64,000 nt of DNA from Bradyrhizobium sp. MOS003 (GCF_003020125.1 NZ_PYFW01000001.1:1984001-2048000), one strand, 5' to 3'; positions 27,596 through 36,773 are shown, numbered from the stretch's first letter. Notes: a model not told the origin generated them from the letters alone. Numbers and translations: made by a program.

Positions 27596-28591
27596 TTACG
27601 GTGCGACCGGCGTCCCCGGGGGCAGCGTGATGCCCTTCTCGCCGGCAACCTCGCGCAGCAGGTCGGGCCGGTCGGAAATGATCCCGTCGACGCCGAGTTC
27701 GATCATCCGCGCCATGTCTTCGCGCTTGTTGACCGTCCACACCACGACGCGCAATCCGAGCTCGTGGGTTTCCGCGATGAGTGCGCCGGTCACATCGCCG
27801 AAATAGGGCGACCAGATCGCACCGCCCGCCGCCTTGATCGTCCGCGGCAGCGAACCGCCGTGATCGGCCGGGCTGAAACCTGCCGTCCAGGGGGTGGCCT
27901 TGTCCAGCGCGACTGTCTGGCCCGAGCCGCGCTGCAGCGTCAGGTACACCGTCGGTATCTTCGGTGCCTGCTGCTGGACCAGTTGCAGGGTTCGCCAGTC
28001 GAAGGACTGGATCATGACGCGGTCGGTGAATGCTTCGGTCTCGATCAGCCCCAACAGCTTCGCGACAAAGGCTTGCGGATCGAGCGTTTCGTCGGGGTGG
28101 TTGGGGGCAATCTTGGTCTCGATGTTGAAGCGCACGCGCGAGTTGCCGGATTTTCGCACCAGCGCAAACAGCTCGTTCAGGGTCGGAATGCGCGTCCCCG
28201 GCACGGCGCGCTGGTCCGGGAATTGTTTCGCATAGGCACTGTCCGGCCGGATCTGGCCGACGTCATAGGTTCTGACCTCGTCCAGCCGCAGTTTCACGAA
28301 GGGCGTGCCGGGCGGAGTGATGTAGGTCCCGCCGGTGCCGCGTGCGAGATCAGGATTGAGCCCGCGCTCATGCGACACCACGACCTCGCCGTCCGCGGTG
28401 ACGCCGACATCGAGTTCCAGCGTGTCCACGCCCATCGACAGCGCGTTGGCGAAGGCGGGCAGGGTGTTTTCCGGCAGCAGCGCTCGTCCGCCGCGATGGG
28501 CTTCGAGATCAAAAGCCATGTCTAGCGCCTTGGCTTGTCCTGCAATGAGGGCCGAGAGCACGGTCAGGATTGTCGTGATACGTGACGGCAT
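27596..28591 (-). CDS. Exported glycerophosphodiester phosphodiesterase
   Basis: This GDPD-family TIM barrel of about 331 residues hydrolyses glycerophosphodiesters to glycerol-3-phosphate and an alcohol. I start it at ATG 28591, which gives a clear signal peptide (MPSRITTILTVLSALIAGQAKA) and a periplasmic enzyme; the in-frame sequence further upstream does not look coding. Catalytic elements are EAHRGGRALLPENTLPAF (His, Glu), TLELDVGVT and VVSHERGLN (second His), with a metal-binding FNIETKI segment. The insert DLARGTGGTYITPPG is typical of GlpQ-like proteins. Confidence 0.9.
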   Translation of the reverse strand: MPSRITTILTVLSALIAGQAKALDMAFDLEAHRGGRALLPENTLPAFANALSMGVDTLELDVGVTADGEVVVSHERGLNPDLARGTGGTYITPPGTPFVKLRLDEVRTYDVGQIRPDSAYAKQFPDQRAVPGTRIPTLNELFALVRKSGNSRVRFNIETKIAPNHPDETLDPQAFVAKLLGLIETEAFTDRVMIQSFDWRTLQLVQQQAPKIPTVYLTLQRGSGQTVALDKATPWTAGFSPADHGGSLPRTIKAAGGAIWSPYFGDVTGALIAETHELGLRVVVWTVNKREDMARMIELGVDGIISDRPDLLREVAGEKGITLPPGTPVAP

Positions 28592-28722
28592 CGGCGATCG
28601 CTGCGCTCGTGAAAGCGCGAGCTTATGAAATCTTTGCGCGTTTCGTCCAGTCTCGCCGTTGACGGCGGCCTTGGAAGGCGGAAACTGGCGCCCAAAAAAC
28701 AACGGTTCAGGGAGCCACTCAC

Positions 28723-29985
28723 ATGCGGCTTGTCTTTATCGCAACGATGGCGGTGCTCATGGTCGGACAGGCGGCAGCCAGGGACGTGCTTTCGGGCGCA
28801 AGTCTTTATGAAGATGTGGCGCGCTATGCCTCCTTCGGCCTGCACCGCTTCGGCTCTGCGGGCGATCGCGCGACCGCCGACTGGATTGCCGGCGAGATGA
28901 AACAGGCGAGTTTGGATGTCAGCTTCCAGCCCGTCGTGCTGGGCCGGCAATACGTCGTCGAGCAGGCCAGCGCCGAGGCTGCGGGCACGAGTGTCGAGGC
29001 AACGCCATTCTGGTGGCCACCGCAGGACCGGGCGAGCTTCCGCCTGTCGGCGCCGCTCGCACGCGATGGCGATGTCGCCGGCAAGATCCTCTGGTTGGAG
29101 CTGCCATTCGACCGGGGGGCGTATCTGGGGCCGACCCATCGTGCGGCCATCGCGGATGCGGCAGCGAGGAAGCCGGCCGCGATCCTGCTGATGATCGGCA
29201 ATCCCGCCGATGATCGCTTCGCCTACAATGTCACGCAGGAGGATGCGCCCTGGCCGGTGCCGGTGATCGTGGTCGGAGCCAGATCGAAGGCGCCGTTCGA
29301 GCGCGCGCTCGCCTCTGGCGCAGCTGTCAGCTTCGACGTCAAAGGCCATTACGAACGCGATGTCACCGGCCGCAACGTCATCGCCGAGATCGGCGTTGGT
29401 CGCGGGCCGACCGTGGTGGTCTTCACGCCGATGACCGGTTGGTATAGCTGCGTCTGCGAGCGTGGTCCCGGCATCGCCAACTTCCTCGCGCTGGCACGCA
29501 CCGTTGCTGCGGAGAAATGGCCGGCGCATTTCGTCTTCGTCGCCACCGCCGGCCACGAGATCGGCCACGGCGGCATGGAGCTGTTCCTGGCGCACGGAGC
29601 GCCGGCGCCGAAGGACACGCTGGCGTGGATTCACTTCGGCTCGTCGAATGCGTGCTACGGCTTTGCAGAAGGTGCGCGTACCGATCGGCCAGAGGAGGAG
29701 CGCTATCTCGTGCTCAGCAGATCCGCGGTTGCGTTGACCGATGAGGCCTTTGTCAAGGTGGCGGCCAAACGCCTGGTGACGGAGAAGCAGGCGGTCGGCG
29801 AGCTGCGCGATGTGCACGCGGCGGGCTACGCCAACTTCCTCGGCATGGCCGGCCGCCATCGTACTTTCCACACACCCTCGGACGAACTCGCAGGGACCGG
29901 GCCCGAGATCCTCGAGCCGGTCGCCCGCGCTTTCGTTGCTGCTTCGCGGAAGATCGTAGAACGCGGCGACGCCGCGTTCCGTTAG
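28723..29985 (+). CDS. Exported M28-like peptidase homologue with altered metal site
   Basis: This exported protein of 420 residues starts with a signal peptide (MRLVFIATMAVLMVGQAAA). It has an M28-type N-terminal region, a PA-like insert (about 95-200, KPAAILLMIGNP) and a C-terminal M28 fold. The expected metal ligands are largely missing. Where active M28 enzymes have H-x-D, this one reads VFTPMTGWYSC; the catalytic EE is AGHEIGHGG. Only the last histidine motif, FHTPSDEL, is kept. It may be inactive, bind a different metal set, or act as a binding protein. The gene is convergent with the L,D-transpeptidase. Confidence 0.75.
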   Translation: MRLVFIATMAVLMVGQAAARDVLSGASLYEDVARYASFGLHRFGSAGDRATADWIAGEMKQASLDVSFQPVVLGRQYVVEQASAEAAGTSVEATPFWWPPQDRASFRLSAPLARDGDVAGKILWLELPFDRGAYLGPTHRAAIADAAARKPAAILLMIGNPADDRFAYNVTQEDAPWPVPVIVVGARSKAPFERALASGAAVSFDVKGHYERDVTGRNVIAEIGVGRGPTVVVFTPMTGWYSCVCERGPGIANFLALARTVAAEKWPAHFVFVATAGHEIGHGGMELFLAHGAPAPKDTLAWIHFGSSNACYGFAEGARTDRPEEERYLVLSRSAVALTDEAFVKVAAKRLVTEKQAVGELRDVHAAGYANFLGMAGRHRTFHTPSDELAGTGPEILEPVARAFVAASRKIVERGDAAFR

Positions 29986-29987
29986 CG

Positions 29988-30782
29988 TCAGTTCTGGTAG
30001 TAATAACCGCGCGGCTGGTAAACCTGCCGCGGCTGCGGCTGATAGTAGGTGCCCTGCTGGCCGTAGCCCTGGTCGTAGCTTGGCTGCGGCAATTGCTGAT
30101 AGGCCTGCGCGCCATAGGGCCGCGTGATCGGGCGCGGCGCCGGATAGCGCGCGCCGGTGTCGCTGCCGTCGGCAGGATAGATGTAATTGTCGTCCTGCGG
30201 CATGTAGCGACGGGCGGGCTGCTGCGGCGGCGTCAGGTTCACGGGATCGCCGGTCGTCGCATACTGCTCTTCGACAGGCTGCTGCGGCGCGCGGGCGACT
30301 GCACTGTTGGTACGGCCGCGCGGATTGCGCGCTAGCGCGACCTGCGCCGAGCCGGTCAGCGTCACCGTGGTGTTGAGCACGCCTTGCTGCTGTACCAGCG
30401 CATAGAGCGTCGAGGCGTTCTGGCGCGACAGCCGCACGCAGCCATGGGACGCCGGCGAGCCGAGACGGCCGACCGAGTCGGTGCCATGAATGGCGTGTCC
30501 GACCTTGGTGAAGAAGATCGCGTGCGGCATCGGCGCGTCGTCGAATTCCTTGGAATAGTGATCCTCTTCCATCCGGAAGGTGCGGAACGCGCCGTTCGGC
30601 GTCTCGCGCGAGGGGATGCCGGTCGACACCGGCCAGTGATACCGCGCGACGCCGTCGACCGCGACGGTCATCTGCTGATTGTCCTTGTCGACGGTGATCT
30701 CGACCTTGGCCTGCGCGCTGCCCGCGCTCAAAAGCATCAGGGAGGTGAAAGCGATGAAAAATGAACGCATCTGGGAACGCAT
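29988..30782 (-). CDS. L,D-transpeptidase (YkuD family) with Gln/Tyr/Pro-rich tail
   Basis: This exported protein of about 264 residues cross-links peptidoglycan or attaches proteins to it. I chose ATG 30782, which has a GGAGG site, over a GTG nine codons upstream; a signal peptide follows (FFIAFTSLMLLSAGSAQA). The YkuD catalytic domain covers about 25-150 and has HGTDSVGRLGSPASHGCVRL, in which the cysteine of SHGCVRL is the nucleophile. After about residue 165 the protein is low complexity, with repeated Tyr, Gln, Pro and Gly (YGQQGTYYQPQPRQ), probably disordered and periplasmic. Confidence 0.92.
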   Translation of the reverse strand: MRSQMRSFFIAFTSLMLLSAGSAQAKVEITVDKDNQQMTVAVDGVARYHWPVSTGIPSRETPNGAFRTFRMEEDHYSKEFDDAPMPHAIFFTKVGHAIHGTDSVGRLGSPASHGCVRLSRQNASTLYALVQQQGVLNTTVTLTGSAQVALARNPRGRTNSAVARAPQQPVEEQYATTGDPVNLTPPQQPARRYMPQDDNYIYPADGSDTGARYPAPRPITRPYGAQAYQQLPQPSYDQGYGQQGTYYQPQPRQVYQPRGYYYQN

Positions 30783-31087
30783 TTGAATCCTGGCCTCCGG
30801 CCTGTTCACGCTAGGCGCCGCGGCTCTCCGTCCCCGGCGTGCAATATGCCTGCAATCCGGCTTTCGTTCCAGCGGCCTGCTTGCCCATCGTTAACGTGAT
30901 GCCCGGCGTAAGCAAGGCCGCTTGGTGGCGGGCAGCGCGCGGCGGCGCTGACATTTTCGCGAGCGGGCGCACCTCCATTGTGGCGTCATTTGTCATGCGG
31001 GCGCAACCAATTGGCCCCTTCGGCGTTAGTATAACGCCCATATCTCGGCCAGCGGGACGCGTGGCCGGCTTACCCTTAGGAAATACA
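30783..31087 (+). promoter_or_regulatory. Gene-free stretch between the L,D-transpeptidase and the glycine-zipper gene
   Basis: These 305 bases separate two divergent genes and should carry both promoters. A TATAAC hexamer at 31030-31035 could be a -10 box for the glycine-zipper gene, but I find no -35 at proper spacing. A CATCGTTAACGTGATG inverted motif is at about 30887-30902. No gene is evident. Confidence 0.35.
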
Positions 31088-31411
31088 ATGAATAGAGTTC
31101 GTGTGGCCGCCGCTTCGCTGCCGGCCGGTCGTTCTGCCCGTCTGCTCTTCGCAGGCTCCGCTATCCTCCTCGGCCTTACGTGCCTGCCTCAGCTCGGTCA
31201 CGCCCAGGGTATCGTCCGCGGCGCTCAGGAAGGCTCCTATGAAGGCAACCGTATCGCGGGCCCGGTCGGCGGTGCGGTCGGAGGCGTCGTCGGCGCTGGC
31301 GTGGGCGGGGCTGTCGGCGCGGTTGAGGGGGTGTTCGGCATTCCCCATCGCGGTCATCGTCGCTGCCGCGGCTATTATGACGGCTACAATCACTTCCACT
31401 GTTACCGGTAA
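31088..31411 (+). CDS. Small exported glycine-zipper protein
   Basis: This 107-residue protein has a signal peptide (ending near LGHAQG) and a glycine-zipper segment of alternating Gly/Ala/Val (GPVGGAVGGVVGAGVGGAVGA, about 58-78), which may insert in or associate with the envelope. The C-terminus is rich in His, Arg, Cys and Tyr (HRGHRRCRGYYDGYNHFHCYR). The start at ATG 31088 places the signal peptide correctly. Proteins of this type are widespread in Bradyrhizobium-like genomes without known function. A strong hairpin follows eight bases after the stop. Confidence 0.75.
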   Translation: MNRVRVAAASLPAGRSARLLFAGSAILLGLTCLPQLGHAQGIVRGAQEGSYEGNRIAGPVGGAVGGVVGAGVGGAVGAVEGVFGIPHRGHRRCRGYYDGYNHFHCYR

Positions 31412-31418
31412 CCTGCGT

Positions 31419-31454
31419 CATTCCGGGGTTCGCGACGTGTCGCGCCCCGGAATG
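31419..31454. terminator. Bidirectional hairpin between convergent genes
   Basis: CATTCCGGGG pairs with CCCCGGAATG, and inside it CGCGAC pairs with GTCGCG, giving a 36-base almost perfect hairpin. It fills the gap exactly between the glycine-zipper gene and the permease stop codon (31455-31457). It lacks a T-run on either side, so it may be a terminator or an mRNA-end stabiliser. Confidence 0.75.
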
Positions 31455-32216
31455 TTAGTTCTTCAGCCGATACCCGGTCCGAAAAATCCACCAGATCACG
31501 ACGAGACAGATCACCAGGAACGCAAGCGTCATGCCGACGCTGACGGACATGCTGACGTCCGCGATCTCATAGAAGCTCCAGCGGAAGCCGGAGATCAGAT
31601 AGACGACCGGGTTGAGCAGCGCCACCGTGCGCCAGGTGGGCGGCAGCATGTCGATCGAATAGAAGCTGCCGCCGAGGAATGTCAGCGGCGTCACCACCAG
31701 CATCGGGATCATCTGCAGCTTCTCGAAACCGTCGGCCCAGATGCCGATGATGAAGCCGAACAGGCTGAACGTCACGGCCGTCAGCACCAGGAAGGCCAGC
31801 ATCCAGACCGGATGATGGATATGCAGCGGCACGAACAGCCCGGCCGTCGCCAGGATGATCAGGCCGAGGATGATCGACTTGGTCGCGGCGGCGCCGACAT
31901 AGCCGAGCACGATCTCGAAATAGGAGATCGGCGCCGACAGGATCTCGTAGATCGTGCCGGTGAATTTCGGGAAGTAGATGCCGAACGAGGCGTTGGCGAT
32001 GCTCTGGGTCAGCACCGAGAGCATGATCAGACCCGGCACGATGAAGGTGCCGTAGCTGACGCCCTCGACCTGGCTGATGCGCGAGCCGATCGCGGCGCCG
32101 AACACCACGAAATAGAGCGAGGTCGAGACGACAGGCGAGACAATGCTTTGCAGCAGCGTGCGCCAGGTGCGCGCCATTTCGAACAGATAGATGGCGCGGA
32201 CAGCGCGATGGTTCAT
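31455..32216 (-). CDS. ABC-2 type exporter permease (YadH-like)
   Basis: This inner-membrane permease of 253 residues has six hydrophobic segments and the ABC-2 motif [31 protein letters not shown] is the coupling-helix region. The sequence is close to YadH-type transporters, which export an unknown substrate, often grouped with polysaccharide or drug exporters. Its ATG overlaps the stop of the ATPase gene by four bases (ATGA), so the two are translated together and form one transporter. Confidence 0.9.
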   Translation of the reverse strand: MNHRAVRAIYLFEMARTWRTLLQSIVSPVVSTSLYFVVFGAAIGSRISQVEGVSYGTFIVPGLIMLSVLTQSIANASFGIYFPKFTGTIYEILSAPISYFEIVLGYVGAAATKSIILGLIILATAGLFVPLHIHHPVWMLAFLVLTAVTFSLFGFIIGIWADGFEKLQMIPMLVVTPLTFLGGSFYSIDMLPPTWRTVALLNPVVYLISGFRWSFYEIADVSMSVSVGMTLAFLVICLVVIWWIFRTGYRLKN

Positions 32217-33136
32217 GGCGTCCTCACGAGGTCGACGAAGATGTCCTCGAGCGACGATTGCGTCGTGTCGAGATCGTTGAAGCGGATGTTGGCGTTGCGG
32301 AGGTCGCTGAGCAGGCTGGTGATGCCGGTGCGCTCGCCCTTGGTGTCGTAGTCGTAGACCAGCGTCGCGCCGTTGTCGCAGAGCTCGAGCTCATAGTGAC
32401 TCAGGCTCTCCGGCAGCGCGTCGAGCTTGCCCTGCAGATGCAACGTAAGCCGCTTCTTGCCGAGCTTCTGCATCAAGCTCGCCTTGTCCTCGATCAGCAC
32501 GATCTCGCCCTTGTTGATGATGCCGATGCGATCGGCCATCTCCTCGGCTTCCTCGATGTAATGCGTGGTGAGGATGATGGTGACGCCGGATTGCTGCAGC
32601 GTGCGCACCACCTCCCACATGCCCTTGCGCAGCTCGACGTCGACGCCCGCGGTGGGCTCGTCCAGGAACAGGATCTGCGGCTCGTGCGACAGCGCCTTGG
32701 CAATCATCACACGGCGCTTCATGCCGCCGGACAGCGTGATGATCTTGTTGTCCTTCTTGTCCCAGAGCGAGAGGTCCTTGAGCACTTTCTCGATATGACC
32801 GGGGTTCTTCGGCTTGCCGAAAAGGCCGCGGGAGAAGCTCACCGTCGCCCACACGCTCTCGAAGGCGTCGGTATGCAATTCCTGCGGCACCAGGCCGATC
32901 AGCGAGCGCGCCTTGCGGTAGGAGTTCTGGATGTTCTCGCCACCGACGAGAACCTGGCCTTCGCTGGGGTTGGCGATGCCGCAGATGATCGAGATCAGCG
33001 TGGTCTTGCCGGCGCCATTGGGGCCGAGCAGCGCAAAAATCTCGCCGCGTCTGATATCGAGATTGACGTTCTTGAGCGCCTTGAAGCCGGACCCATAGGT
33101 CTTCGACAGGTTGGCGACGGAAATGATGGAGGACAT
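32213..33136 (-). CDS. ABC exporter ATP-binding protein (YadG-like)
   Basis: This ATPase of 307 residues drives the permease encoded immediately downstream. Walker A is [10 protein letters not shown] (about 39-48), the signature is [15 protein letters not shown], Walker B is [12 protein letters not shown] and the H-loop is [13 protein letters not shown]-terminal extension of about 85 residues follows the ATPase domain, as in YadG and related drug/antibiotic exporters. No regulator or substrate-binding protein is adjacent. Confidence 0.92.
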   Translation of the reverse strand: MSSIISVANLSKTYGSGFKALKNVNLDIRRGEIFALLGPNGAGKTTLISIICGIANPSEGQVLVGGENIQNSYRKARSLIGLVPQELHTDAFESVWATVSFSRGLFGKPKNPGHIEKVLKDLSLWDKKDNKIITLSGGMKRRVMIAKALSHEPQILFLDEPTAGVDVELRKGMWEVVRTLQQSGVTIILTTHYIEEAEEMADRIGIINKGEIVLIEDKASLMQKLGKKRLTLHLQGKLDALPESLSHYELELCDNGATLVYDYDTKGERTGITSLLSDLRNANIRFNDLDTTQSSLEDIFVDLVRTP

Positions 33137-33410
33137 GAGGGCCGGTAGGGCTGGGGAGGGGGCCGGAACCTACCGGGAACGGCGGGTCAGCGGAGCCCTG
33201 AGATAGGAATGCCTTTGCCCCGTCGCAATTGGCAACAGAGAAATGGTCTCAAAACAGGCGCTTCGGTGGCATGTTCCAGGCAGGTGTTGCGCGATGGTCA
33301 CGGGCTGTGGCTAAGATCGACGTTCACGCGGCTCTTTGTTGCGTCTGCGAGCGGGCCGTGGCTACGATTCCGCCCAATCGCAGAGCGTATTGTCCCCAGG
33401 GAAAACACCG

Positions 33411-34130
33411 ATGAGACCGAACGGCCGCCACACCGCCGGCGCCAGCCAATTGTCCGCCCTCCGTGTATGGGCGATCTGCCTGCTCGTGCTGTCAACTGTT
33501 GCCATCAGCCCGACCACGGCCCGGGCCGCCCCGAGCCAGGCCCAGGTCGCGACGACCCATGTCTATCTGCTCCGCGGCGTGCTCAACATCTTCTCGCTCG
33601 GGCTCGACACGATCGGCGCCCGGCTTCAGGCGCAGGGCATCCCGGTGACCGTCGCCAACTTTGTGTCATGGTCCTCGCTGGCCGATGAAGCCGCGGCCGC
33701 CTACAGGGCCGGCCGGCTCAAGACCATCGTCCTGGTCGGGCATTCCTCCGGTGCGACCGCGCTGCCCGACATGATCGCGAAACTCAACCGGCTCGGCGTG
33801 CCCGTGAAGCTCGCGGTCGGTCTCGATTCCGTGTTCAAGACCAAGCTCTCGACCGGCGCGGAGCGCTACATCAACATCTATATCGGCGACGGTCCCGGCG
33901 AGCCGGTGAAGCCTGAAAACGGCTTCCGCGGCAAGCTCGACAATGTCGACGTCCGCGGCACCGGCGTCGGCCACATCTCGATCGACAAGAACGAGGCGAT
34001 CCAGCGCCGCGTCATTGCAGAGATCGATGCCGCGATCATGCGCTCGCGCGCGCCGGCGGTTTCGGTCGCCGAGCCCGGCGCACCCCGGCAAGCACGCTCG
34101 GCGGCGGCGACGGCTCCGGCAAGGAACTGA
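33411..34130 (+). CDS. Exported alpha/beta hydrolase-fold protein, paralogue 1
   Basis: This 239-residue protein has a long signal sequence (hydrophobic core VWAICLLVLSTVAI, cleavage near ARA-A) and a single alpha/beta-hydrolase domain. The nucleophile elbow GHSSG gives S112. Likely acid and base are D139 in AVGLDSVFK and H188 in TGVGHISIDK. The preceding strand motif VYLLRGVLNIFSLGLD and ERYINIYIGD are shared with the protein at 36938-37879, so the two are paralogues. Lipase, esterase or thioesterase action in the periplasm is possible, but no substrate can be named. Confidence 0.75.
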   Translation: MRPNGRHTAGASQLSALRVWAICLLVLSTVAISPTTARAAPSQAQVATTHVYLLRGVLNIFSLGLDTIGARLQAQGIPVTVANFVSWSSLADEAAAAYRAGRLKTIVLVGHSSGATALPDMIAKLNRLGVPVKLAVGLDSVFKTKLSTGAERYINIYIGDGPGEPVKPENGFRGKLDNVDVRGTGVGHISIDKNEAIQRRVIAEIDAAIMRSRAPAVSVAEPGAPRQARSAAATAPARN

Positions 34131-34437
34131 AGCTCGCCAACCAGCTCGACGTGATTTTTGCAGCCGCAGACCTCAGGTCGGCGGCTGCATTGCTTTACGC
34201 CTGTTGCTCGCCATCCAAGAGCGGGCAGTGATCTGTTGCGCTGGAGGTGAAAACCTCGTCCCGCGCTCCTCATCGTCGCGACGCGCTTACTTTCGTCGGA
34301 ATTATCCAAGCCATCCCGCCCGGGGTTGTGCTTTGGCTGTGACTGCCGAACGCGCCCGGACGAATCATGTGCGATCTCCGGTCGAATGGCTTTGGAATCT
34401 TGCGCTGCTTGTCTGGCGCGATCGACTGGGGATGATC
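34131..34437. other. Gene-free stretch upstream of the outer-membrane protein gene
   Basis: These 307 bases contain the hairpin at 34160-34188 and then about 240 bases with only poor-quality frames. A promoter for the outer-membrane protein gene should lie here. No operator or further repeat is evident. Confidence 0.4.
34160..34188 (+). terminator. Hairpin after hydrolase paralogue 1
   Basis: GCAGCCGC-A-GACCT pairs with AGGTC-G-GCGGCTGC around a one-base centre, with one mismatch in a 14-bp stem. It is preceded by ATTTTT and followed by ATTGCTTT, so it could end transcription in either direction. Confidence 0.6.
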
Positions 34438-35247
34438 ATGAAGAGACTTGGTGCGGCCACCCTGATCCTCGCTCTCGGACCGGTGGCGGCGTCGGCCGCG
34501 GATCTCGCCTACAAGGCGCGTTCTGCGGCTGTCGATCCCGGTTACAATTGGAGCGGCTTCTATGTCGGCGTGAATGGCGCCTATGCCTGGAATAATTCCG
34601 GCGACGTCGCCGTTTCGGGCACGCCCTTGATCTCGGTCTCGCAGCCAGGCGCCGTCCCCTTCGCCGTCGGCGGACTGCGGCCGGAAGGCTATCTCGTCGG
34701 CGGACAGGTCGGATGGAATTACCAGTTCGGTGCCGGGCTGGTTGGCATCGAGGCGGATTTCGATTTCGCTGACATCAAGAATTCCCGCAACGTCGATCTC
34801 CCCTTGCTCGGACCCAATGTCCGAACTAGCGCGAGCGAGAAGATCGACTTCTTCGGTACGGTGCGCGGCCGTCTCGGCGGAATCGTATCGCAGCGGCTGT
34901 TGTTGTTCGTGACGGGAGGTCTCGCTTACGCCAACGTCAAGGACAGCGCCAATATCAACGAACTCTTCAATGCGCCGGTGCCCGCGCGCCAGTTCATCGC
35001 GAGCGCCTCGGACCTCCGTTACGGCTGGACCGTGGGCGCAGGTGCTGAGTGGGCCGTCGCCAGGAACTGGACCGTGAAGGGCGAGTACCTCTATTACGCT
35101 CTCGGCAGCCGTCTCATCACGGGCCCCCAGACCAATCCTGTCGGCGCCGATTTCGCGACCTACAGCTTCTCGACCCGGGGCAATATCGTGAAGGCGGGCC
35201 TGAACTACAAGTTCGATTGGGCCGCGCCCGTCGTCGCGAAATACTGA
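34438..35247 (+). CDS. Omp25/RopB-type outer-membrane beta-barrel protein
   Basis: This 269-residue protein has a signal peptide (MKRLGAATLILALGPVAASA) and the Omp25 family opening DLAYKARSAAVDPGYNWSGFYVGVNGAYAW. Alternating strands with aromatic girdles follow (EGYLVGGQVGWNYQFGAGLVGIEADF, FFGTVRGRLGGI, WTVKGEYLYYALG), and it ends with FDWAAPVVAKY. The family forms an eight-stranded barrel in the outer membrane of Rhizobiales. I chose the second of two close ATG codons because GGGG then has normal spacing; the first, two codons upstream, is possible. Confidence 0.9.
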   Translation: MKRLGAATLILALGPVAASAADLAYKARSAAVDPGYNWSGFYVGVNGAYAWNNSGDVAVSGTPLISVSQPGAVPFAVGGLRPEGYLVGGQVGWNYQFGAGLVGIEADFDFADIKNSRNVDLPLLGPNVRTSASEKIDFFGTVRGRLGGIVSQRLLLFVTGGLAYANVKDSANINELFNAPVPARQFIASASDLRYGWTVGAGAEWAVARNWTVKGEYLYYALGSRLITGPQTNPVGADFATYSFSTRGNIVKAGLNYKFDWAAPVVAKY

Positions 35248-35307
35248 TCCTGCGGGAGACGCGCTGCGGAAGCGGCACGCCCTGTGGCAGCGTCGACGGC
35301 GACGGAC

Positions 35308-35532
35308 TTACTTCGTCGCGGGCACCCAGGTCGTGCTGGCCTTGTCGTACTCGAAGCCCGGGGCTTCCTTGAGATTGTCTTGGAGCGTCAGCCACCCTTT
35401 GTCGTTCTTTACCGCTGAAAGGCTCAACCGATTGATCGCCTTGCCAACGGGAAAAATAGGCAAAGATTCCGGGCCTTGCTCGGCGTAGGGGAGCGTGCGC
35501 GGGAACTCGGCGCGCGATCCGATGTTGTTGCA
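35308..35532 (-). pseudogene. Possible remnant of an exported or PRC-barrel-like gene
   Basis: A 74-codon open stretch on the minus strand, closed upstream by TGA and lacking an ATG, reads with good protein character: ...AEFPRTLPYAEQGPESLPIF, then PVGKAINRLSLSAVKNDKG, then WLTLQDNLKEAPGFEYDKA, ending STTWVPATK. It looks like the 3' end of a gene whose 5' part is lost. The final segment weakly recalls PRC-barrel proteins. I cannot assign a family. Confidence 0.35.
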
Positions 35533-35783
35533 TCATGGCAAAGCGACGAAACGCCGGCCCGATGACAACTCAGCCCGAGCGCGCCTGGGACGGCCGGTCG
35601 GTCGCCGAAAGCTGGCCTCCAAAGCAGCGCTGGGCTCGATTGAGTGCGGCTTGGGCCAGTCGGCTGAGGGAACGCGCCCTCAGGATACAACGCACCTTGC
35701 TGGCCGGCGGTCGGCAAACCGGTCGCGATGCCTCGGCAAAATAGCGTGATCTGATGGCGTGACGTCAATTGGGGCTATGACGC
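35533..35783. other. Gene-poor stretch before the metallopeptidase gene
   Basis: The stretch 35248-35783 has no clear intact gene. Besides the remnant, it holds one plus-strand frame of 69 codons at 35535-35744 (MAKRRNAGPMTTQPERAW...) without a ribosome site. I regard that frame as unproven. No repeat was recognised. Confidence 0.35.
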
Positions 35784-36773
35784 ATGAGAGAATTCCAGTG
35801 CCCGTCGTGCCGTCAAGCCGTCTCGTTCGAGCAGACGGAGTGCGCGACCTGTGGCAACCAGTTGACGTTCGATCCCTCGTGCATCGGCATGACGTTGCTG
35901 GCTTCCAAACGTCCCTGCAGCAATCGTGACATCATCCGCTGCAACTGGTCGGTCGACGGGGCGGAATCGTACTGTGAGGCCTGCCGTCTGACGCGAACTA
36001 TCCCGAACCTCGGCAGTGCCAGGAACGTCATGCTGTGGCGACGTGTGGAAGCAGCCAAGCGTCGTCTCCTCTACGACCTCCGGCGACTGCGGCTCCCGCT
36101 GGTGTCGCGGAGCGGCGCGAGCGTCGCATTCGACATTCTCTCGGCGGAGACAGCCCCGATATTGACCGGGCACCTGTCGGGCCTGATCACGCTTAACCTT
36201 GCTGAAGCCGATGACGTGGAGCGCGAGGCTCGCCGGGTATCGTTTCGCGAGCCCTACAGAACCCTGCTGGGGCACTTTCGCCACGAGATCGGCCACTTCT
36301 ACTGGGACGGTCTCGTCGACGGCACCAATTTCCGGGCGCCGTTCCGGCTTATCTTCGGCGACGAAACGCAGGACTATCAAGCCGCGCTGCGCAGCTATTA
36401 CGGCCGCGCCGATCGATCATATGACCGGACAGGCTTCATCAGCGCGTACGCGACGTCACATCCCTGGGAGGACTGGGCCGAAACCTTTGCGCACTTCCTG
36501 CACATCCTGTCGACCCTCGATTCGGTGGCAGGCCTGCCGCTGGCCCTGGACGAGCGCGCTCGGCAGACCCTGACGGATCCCTATCTGGAGAGCGACTTCG
36601 AGGCCCTGCTGGCGTTGTGGGAGCCTCTCTCCCGTGGCATTAACGAGCTCAACAGGTCGCTCGGTATGAGCGACGCCTACCCGTTCGACATATCGCCGGC
36701 CGTGAAAGGCAAGTTGCATCTCGTGCACATGGTGATCAGCGCATTCCGCGATCAGCAGAGGTTGGCGGCGTAG
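35784..36773 (+). CDS. Putative zinc-ribbon metallopeptidase (zinc-binding peptidase Mx-like)
   Basis: This 329-residue protein, probably cytoplasmic, has an N-terminal zinc ribbon with CPSC (6-9) and CATC (20-23), then further cysteines (C33, C45, C53, CEAC 64-67). The C-terminal domain carries the gluzincin motif HEIGH (167-171) in LLGHFRHEIGHFYWDGL. EDWAETFAHFLHIL may supply the third ligand. Layout and motifs match the putative zinc-binding metallopeptidase family, whose substrates are unknown. Length is usual. It lies between two paralogous exported hydrolase genes. Confidence 0.85.
   Translation: MREFQCPSCRQAVSFEQTECATCGNQLTFDPSCIGMTLLASKRPCSNRDIIRCNWSVDGAESYCEACRLTRTIPNLGSARNVMLWRRVEAAKRRLLYDLRRLRLPLVSRSGASVAFDILSAETAPILTGHLSGLITLNLAEADDVEREARRVSFREPYRTLLGHFRHEIGHFYWDGLVDGTNFRAPFRLIFGDETQDYQAALRSYYGRADRSYDRTGFISAYATSHPWEDWAETFAHFLHILSTLDSVAGLPLALDERARQTLTDPYLESDFEALLALWEPLSRGINELNRSLGMSDAYPFDISPAVKGKLHLVHMVISAFRDQQRLAA

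Noticed and set aside
27440-28525. Plus-strand frames running through the family C repeat and opposite the phosphodiesterase gene
   Set aside because: They begin within a repeat and are antisense to a gene with clear GDPD catalytic motifs.
35535-35744. A 69-codon plus-strand frame in the gap before the metallopeptidase
   Set aside because: No ribosome site and low-complexity Arg/Ala composition. It overlaps the remnant stretch only at the edge, and I could not support it as a gene.
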